From Streptomyces filamentosus (lineage in GTDB: Bacteria > Actinomycetota > Actinomycetes > Streptomycetales > Streptomycetaceae): DNA of 64,000 bases. The notes under the pieces are model-generated. The model was not told the origin of the DNA, did not search any database, and worked only from the letters and a program-made list of their open reading frames with translations. The stretch spans positions 434,001 to 498,000 of the forward strand of contig NZ_BNBE01000001.1 in assembly GCF_014654895.1 (NCBI RefSeq), written 5' to 3'. Of this stretch, positions 60,446 to 64,000 are shown in pieces (within the stretch, counting starts at the first letter, position 1; every line of letters starts with the position of its first letter). The position numbers and the translations under genes were made by a program.

Positions 60446-62083
60446 ATGGAAGCGGGCACCCACACAGTGACCAACCAGGCTCCGCCCCTGGTGGGGTACG
60501 ACGTCTACGCGTGCGACCGGGCGCTGTCGGAGGCGGTCGCCCGCCACCTGCCCGGGGAGCTGTACGGCGAGGCCGAACGGGAGCTCGGGGCACTGGGCCG
60601 GGCGACCGGTTCGGAGCAGGTCCGGGAGTGGGGCGAGCAGGCGAACGCCTTCCCGCCGCGGCTGCGGACCCACGACCGGTACGGCCGCCGGATCGACGAG
60701 GTCGACTTCCATCCGGCCTGGCACCGGCTCCTCGGGAAGTCGGTGGCGGCGGGGCTGACGGACGCCTGGGGGCGGCCCGGCGGGCACGTGCGGCGCGCGG
60801 CCGGTTTCCTGGTGGCCACGCAGGCGGAGGCCGGGCACGGCTGCCCGGTGTCGATGACGCACGCGGCGGTGCCCGCGCTGCGGGCCGAGCCGGAGGTGGC
60901 CGCGGTGTGGGAGCCCCTGGCCGCGTCCCGGGTGTACGAGCGGGAGCTCCGTCCGGCCGCCTCGAAGGCGGGGGTGCTGCTCGGCATGGGCCTGACGGAG
61001 AAGCAGGGCGGCAGCGACGTACGGGCGAACACGACGTCGGCGCGTCCCCTCGCGGCGGCCGGGGAGTATGTCCTGACGGGGCACAAGTGGTTCTGCTCGG
61101 CGCCGATGTCGGACGCCTTCCTGGTGCTCGCGCGGGCTCCCGGGGGGCTGACCTGTTTCCTGGTGCCCCGGGTGCTGGACGACGGGTCCCGGAACGCCTT
61201 CGCGCTCCAGCGGCTCAAGGACAAGCTCGGGAACCGTTCGAACGCCTCCGCGGAGGTGGAGTTCGACGGGACGACGTGGGCGCGCCGGATCGGCGAGGAG
61301 GGCCGCGGGCTGCGGACCGTGATGGGGATGGTGGCGGCGACCCGGCTGGACTGCGTGCTCGGGTCGGCGGCGCTGATGCGGCAGGCGGTGGCGCAGGCCG
61401 TGCACCACGCCTCGTACCGCGCGGCCTTCGGCGGGCTCCTCGTGGACAAGCCGCTGATGCGGAACGTGCTGGCGGACCTGGCGGTGGAGTCGGAGGCGGC
61501 GACCGTCCTCGGGATGCGGCTCGCGGCGGCGTACGACTCCGGTACGGAGCGGGACCTGGCGCTGCTGCGGATCGCGGTGCCGGCGGCGAAGTACTGGGTG
61601 ACGAAGCGGTGCGTGCCGGTGGTGGCGGAGGCCCTGGAGTGCCTGGGCGGGAACGGGTACGTGGAGGAGTCCGGGCTGCCCCGGCTGCTGCGGGAGTCGC
61701 CGCTGAACTCGGTGTGGGAGGGCGCGGGGAACGTCCAGGCACTCGACGTGCTGCGGGCGCTGCGGACGGAACCGGCGGCGCTCGACGCGTACCTGCGGGA
61801 GGTCGGGGAGGCGCGGGGCGCGGACCCACGGCTCGACCGGGCGATCCGCGGGCTGCTGGCGGAGCTGTCCGACCTGGAGGGCGTGGAGGCGCGGGCCCGG
61901 CGGCTCGCGGAGCGGCTGGCACTGGTCCTCCAGGGCGCGCTGCTGGTGCGGTGGGCGCCGCCGGAGGTCGCGGACGCGTTCTGCGCGGGGCGGCTGGGCG
62001 GCGAGGCGGGCACGGCCTTCGGGACGCTGCCGCCGGCGCCGGGCCTGCGGGCGGTGGTGGAGCGGGCGCGCCCGGTGGAGTGA
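60446..62083 (+). CDS. aidB: AidB-like acyl-CoA dehydrogenase family protein
   Basis: Protein of 545 residues related to E. coli AidB, an acyl-CoA dehydrogenase-fold protein induced by alkylating agents that binds DNA and FAD. Motifs AGHGCPVSMTHAAVPALR, GMGLTEKQGGSDVRANTT and HKWFCSAPMSDAF are typical. The C-terminal ECLGGNGYVEESG ends the dehydrogenase core. It also matches isovaleryl-CoA dehydrogenase-like annotations. The ATG at 60446 lacks a Shine-Dalgarno site and may be leaderless. An Ada-AlkA gene sits 6 kb away, compatible with alkylation defence. Confidence 0.85.
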   Translation: MEAGTHTVTNQAPPLVGYDVYACDRALSEAVARHLPGELYGEAERELGALGRATGSEQVREWGEQANAFPPRLRTHDRYGRRIDEVDFHPAWHRLLGKSVAAGLTDAWGRPGGHVRRAAGFLVATQAEAGHGCPVSMTHAAVPALRAEPEVAAVWEPLAASRVYERELRPAASKAGVLLGMGLTEKQGGSDVRANTTSARPLAAAGEYVLTGHKWFCSAPMSDAFLVLARAPGGLTCFLVPRVLDDGSRNAFALQRLKDKLGNRSNASAEVEFDGTTWARRIGEEGRGLRTVMGMVAATRLDCVLGSAALMRQAVAQAVHHASYRAAFGGLLVDKPLMRNVLADLAVESEAATVLGMRLAAAYDSGTERDLALLRIAVPAAKYWVTKRCVPVVAEALECLGGNGYVEESGLPRLLRESPLNSVWEGAGNVQALDVLRALRTEPAALDAYLREVGEARGADPRLDRAIRGLLAELSDLEGVEARARRLAERLALVLQGALLVRWAPPEVADAFCAGRLGGEAGTAFGTLPPAPGLRAVVERARPVE

Positions 62084-62516
62084 GGGCGCGGGTTCGCGGG
62101 AGGGGCGCTTCGCCGGGGCCGCACCGGGGGCGCCGCTTCAGGGGGCTCGGTCGTGCCGCGAGCTGCCGCTTCAGGGGTTTGTGCCGCGCGTACCAGGGGT
62201 GGACCTGGCGACCGATGGGCGGGCGCGGGGTCGGCACGCGCGGAAGGCGGGGGTGGTGCTGCGCCGACACGGCACCACCACCCGCCGTCATCAGCTTCAC
62301 CCCGGGGGGTGGGGTGGGGCCAGAGTTGCAAAGGGTTGCAGGATTGGCCGGACCGGGCTCCGCCGGGGGGTTCCGGGCGGCACGATGGAACCGCGACACT
62401 GCCGTCGCGACCCGATACGTCCCTTCGGACACGGTTCGGACGGCGCTCACGACGCTCCGGTCATCCGCCCGGACATGGCAGCACCGATACGGCACACCGG
62501 GTGGCGGGAGGGACCG
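62084..62516. other. 433-bp leader region of the GAF regulator with short repeats
   Basis: I see no gene. Notable items are the direct repeat of GCCGCTTCAGGGG (62132-62144 and 62165-62177, 33-bp period) and the GTTGCA-AAGG-GTTGCA element at 62325-62340. Confidence 0.55.
62325..62340. promoter_or_regulatory. GTTGCA direct repeat, possible operator
   Basis: GTTGCAAAGGGTTGCA contains two GTTGCA units ten base pairs apart, i.e. one helical turn, about 180 bp upstream of the regulator start. It could be a site for that regulator, by resemblance only. Confidence 0.35.
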
Positions 62517-63830
62517 ATGGACAACACGCGGCTCGACATGAACACGCGGCTCGACATGAAGCGGCTGGCCGCGATGGACGCCGCCCAGGCGGCCCGCCTG
62601 CTGCACCGGGTCCGCGAGGAGACCCTGGCCGGGCGGACCCCGCCGATCGCGCCCCGCCCCGAGATCGACGCCTCCTGGCGGCGGATGGCCCGGCTCGGCC
62701 TCGACCCCGACCGGGGCACCAGCAGCGTGCTGCTGCGCCGCGACGAGCTGGAGCAGCGGCGGCGCGGCACGCTGCTCGCCGAGGTGCTGGAGACCCTCAG
62801 CTGCGGTCTGGCCGGGATCGCCGACGCCTCCCGCCAGATCATGGTGGTCACCGACGAGCACGGCCGGGTGCTGTGGCGCGAGGGCCACCCCGCCGTCATG
62901 CGGCAGGCCACCGGGATCTGCCTGGAGGAGGGCGCGGCCTGGACGGAGGGCGCCACCGGCACCAACGCGGTCGGCACCGCGCTCGCCACCCGCCGGGCGG
63001 TCCAGGTCCACTCCGCCGAGCACTACGTGCAGGCGCTGCACAACTGGACCTGCGCGGCGGCGCCCGTCCACGACCCGCGCGACCGGCGGCTGCTCGGCGT
63101 CCTGGACGTGAGCGGCCCGGCGTCCACCTTCCACCCCTCGATGCTGGCGCTCGTGGGCTCGGTCGCCCGGCTCGCCGAGGCCGAGCTGCGCGAGCGGCAC
63201 CGGGGCTCGGTCGAGCGGCTGCGGGCGGTGGCGGCGCCCATCCTGTGCCGGGTCGGCGGGCGGGCCGTCGCGGTCGACGTCCACGGCTGGACGGCGGCGG
63301 TCACGGGCCTCGCCCCGGTGGACCGGATCGCACTGCCGAAGACGCTGGGCTCGGGCCGGGTGTGGCTGCCCTCGCTGGGGCTGTGCGCGGTGGAGCCGCT
63401 GCCGGGCGGCTGGCTGCTGCGGGTGGAGGAGGACACCGCGCGGGGCGGTACGGAGCCGGGGGCGGCGAGCCGGGTGGTGCTCGACCTGAGCCGGCCGCAC
63501 CGCCGGACGGTGGCGGTCTCGGGCGAGGCGGGGAACTGGCAGCAGGAGCTGAGCCCGCGCCACGCGGAGCTCCTCTACCTCCTCGCGCTGCATCCGGAGG
63601 GGCGGACGGCGGCCGAGCTGGCGCAGGACGTGTTCGGGGACCGGACGAGGACGGTGACGGTCCGGGCCGAGATGTCCCGGGTCCGGCGCACCCTCGCCGG
63701 GGTCCTGGCCCACCGCCCGTACCGCTTCCGCGAGGAGATCGCGGTGGAGGTCCTGCGCCCGGCCGCCCCGGAGGACCTGCTCCCCCACTCGGCGGCTCCG
63801 GCGGTCCGCACGGCGGGCGCGGCGCGCTGA
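62517..63830 (+). CDS. GAF-domain transcriptional regulator (AcoR-type sensor without AAA domain)
   Basis: Regulator of 437 residues. An N-terminal helical region precedes a GAF-like sensor domain (QIMVVTDEHGRVLWREGHPAV, GATGTNAVGTALATRRAVQV, NWTCAAAPVHDPRDRRLLGVLDVSGP). This resembles the input part of AcoR-type activators, but the sigma-54 AAA domain is absent. A C-terminal winged helix of the OmpR kind is likely (RHAELLYLLALHPEGRTAAE; TVTVRAEMSRVRRTL). Such genes often lie next to an aldehyde dehydrogenase gene in streptomycetes. An 18-bp duplication (62523-62558) repeats NTRLDM twice right after the start. Confidence 0.85.
   Translation: MDNTRLDMNTRLDMKRLAAMDAAQAARLLHRVREETLAGRTPPIAPRPEIDASWRRMARLGLDPDRGTSSVLLRRDELEQRRRGTLLAEVLETLSCGLAGIADASRQIMVVTDEHGRVLWREGHPAVMRQATGICLEEGAAWTEGATGTNAVGTALATRRAVQVHSAEHYVQALHNWTCAAAPVHDPRDRRLLGVLDVSGPASTFHPSMLALVGSVARLAEAELRERHRGSVERLRAVAAPILCRVGGRAVAVDVHGWTAAVTGLAPVDRIALPKTLGSGRVWLPSLGLCAVEPLPGGWLLRVEEDTARGGTEPGAASRVVLDLSRPHRRTVAVSGEAGNWQQELSPRHAELLYLLALHPEGRTAAELAQDVFGDRTRTVTVRAEMSRVRRTLAGVLAHRPYRFREEIAVEVLRPAAPEDLLPHSAAPAVRTAGAAR
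62523..62558 (+). repeat. 18-bp in-frame tandem duplication at the GAF regulator N-terminus
   Basis: Two perfect copies of an 18-mer encode NTRLDM-NTRLDM. Each ends in ATG, giving alternative in-frame starts at 62538 and 62556. It looks like a recent slippage event. Confidence 0.75.
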
Positions 63831-63942
63831 GCCGGGACGCAGGAACACCGGAGCGCCGGGACGCCGGGAGGGGCTTCGGCACCGGCCCCGACGATCCCGT
63901 GTCCACATGGCGGACAATCGGTCCAGTGCGACTGGAGGGCCG

Positions 63943-64000
63943 GTGCAGGACGGCCGAAGACCCCGGCTCCGTACGGCCGGAGGCCCGGCTCCGTACGACG
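63943..64000 (+). CDS. Possible start of a further gene, cut by window
   Basis: A GTG at 63943 with GGAGG four bases upstream opens a frame that runs to the window end without stop (19 codons). It includes a rare AGA codon and lies in a repeat (CCGGCTCCGTACG at about 63963 and 63985). Too short to judge; it could equally be noncoding. Confidence 0.22.
   Translation, partial: MQDGRRPRLRTAGGPAPYD

Overview
This window is chromosomal DNA from a Streptomyces (or a very close relative). The support is a very high G+C content, strongly G/C-biased third codon positions, frequent GTG and TTG starts behind purine-rich Shine-Dalgarno sites, and marker families such as an AfsA/ArpA-type butyrolactone pair, DUF2637, HbpS, ROK, PucR and many TetR regulators. 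The density of regulators and catabolic or secreted functions suits a chromosome arm or its border with the core. I see no rRNA, tRNA, CRISPR array, insertion sequence, prophage or replication origin.

Layout. 1-2.3 kb: a BlaI/M56 peptidase pair (peptidase cut by the window edge), a lone TatA and a TetR regulator. 2.4-5.3 kb: an alanine-racemase-fold enzyme and a D-arabinono-1,4-lactone oxidase, divergent, with two palindromic operators placed symmetrically between them. 5.4-11.7 kb: a lysine 2,3-aminomutase-like radical SAM enzyme, CorA, an APC-type permease and an orphan histidine kinase. 11.7-16.0 kb: a gamma-butyrolactone-type signalling locus, with afsA homologue, epimerase-like enzyme, SDR and TetR as an operon, divergent from the receptor gene. 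16.0-21.3 kb: a fatty-acyl/branched-chain catabolic block (FadE25-like acyl-CoA dehydrogenase, EtfB, EtfA, DUF35 protein, TetR, SDR), tied together by a repeated TGGCACT-S-AGTGCCA operator.

21.5-28.3 kb: secreted HbpS-like protein, secreted EEP-family hydrolase, a second acyl-CoA dehydrogenase with divergent TetR, a ROK repressor, a lipoprotein and a small unknown protein. 28.4-37.2 kb: purine catabolism (XdhC, NCS2 permease, three-subunit xanthine dehydrogenase-type enzyme, PucR activator). 37.6-43.9 kb: a repeat protein behind a CRP-like box, an NTPase/beta-propeller protein, a GntR regulator, an iron-boxed FhuF-like protein, DUF2637 and an anti-sigma-like ATPase. 43.9-51.3 kb: PoxB-type pyruvate oxidase, a degenerate PP2C-like protein and a 1256-residue secreted subtilase, with a TrmB/LuxR-like regulator opposite. 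52.7-63.8 kb: DUF456, an Ada-AlkA fusion, a second-type RsgA GTPase with a possible upstream micro-ORF, a DJ-1/AraC regulator divergent from a quinone oxidoreductase, a VOC protein overlapping an AraC regulator, a YihY membrane protein divergent from an AidB-like protein, and a GAF-domain regulator.

The clearest themes are local regulation by divergent regulator/target pairs with recognisable dyads, small-molecule signalling, acyl-CoA oxidation feeding electrons to ETF, and purine use. No single undescribed machine stands out. The most informative new observations are the operator architectures at 3.77-3.83 kb and at 16.05, 19.6 and 20.4 kb.
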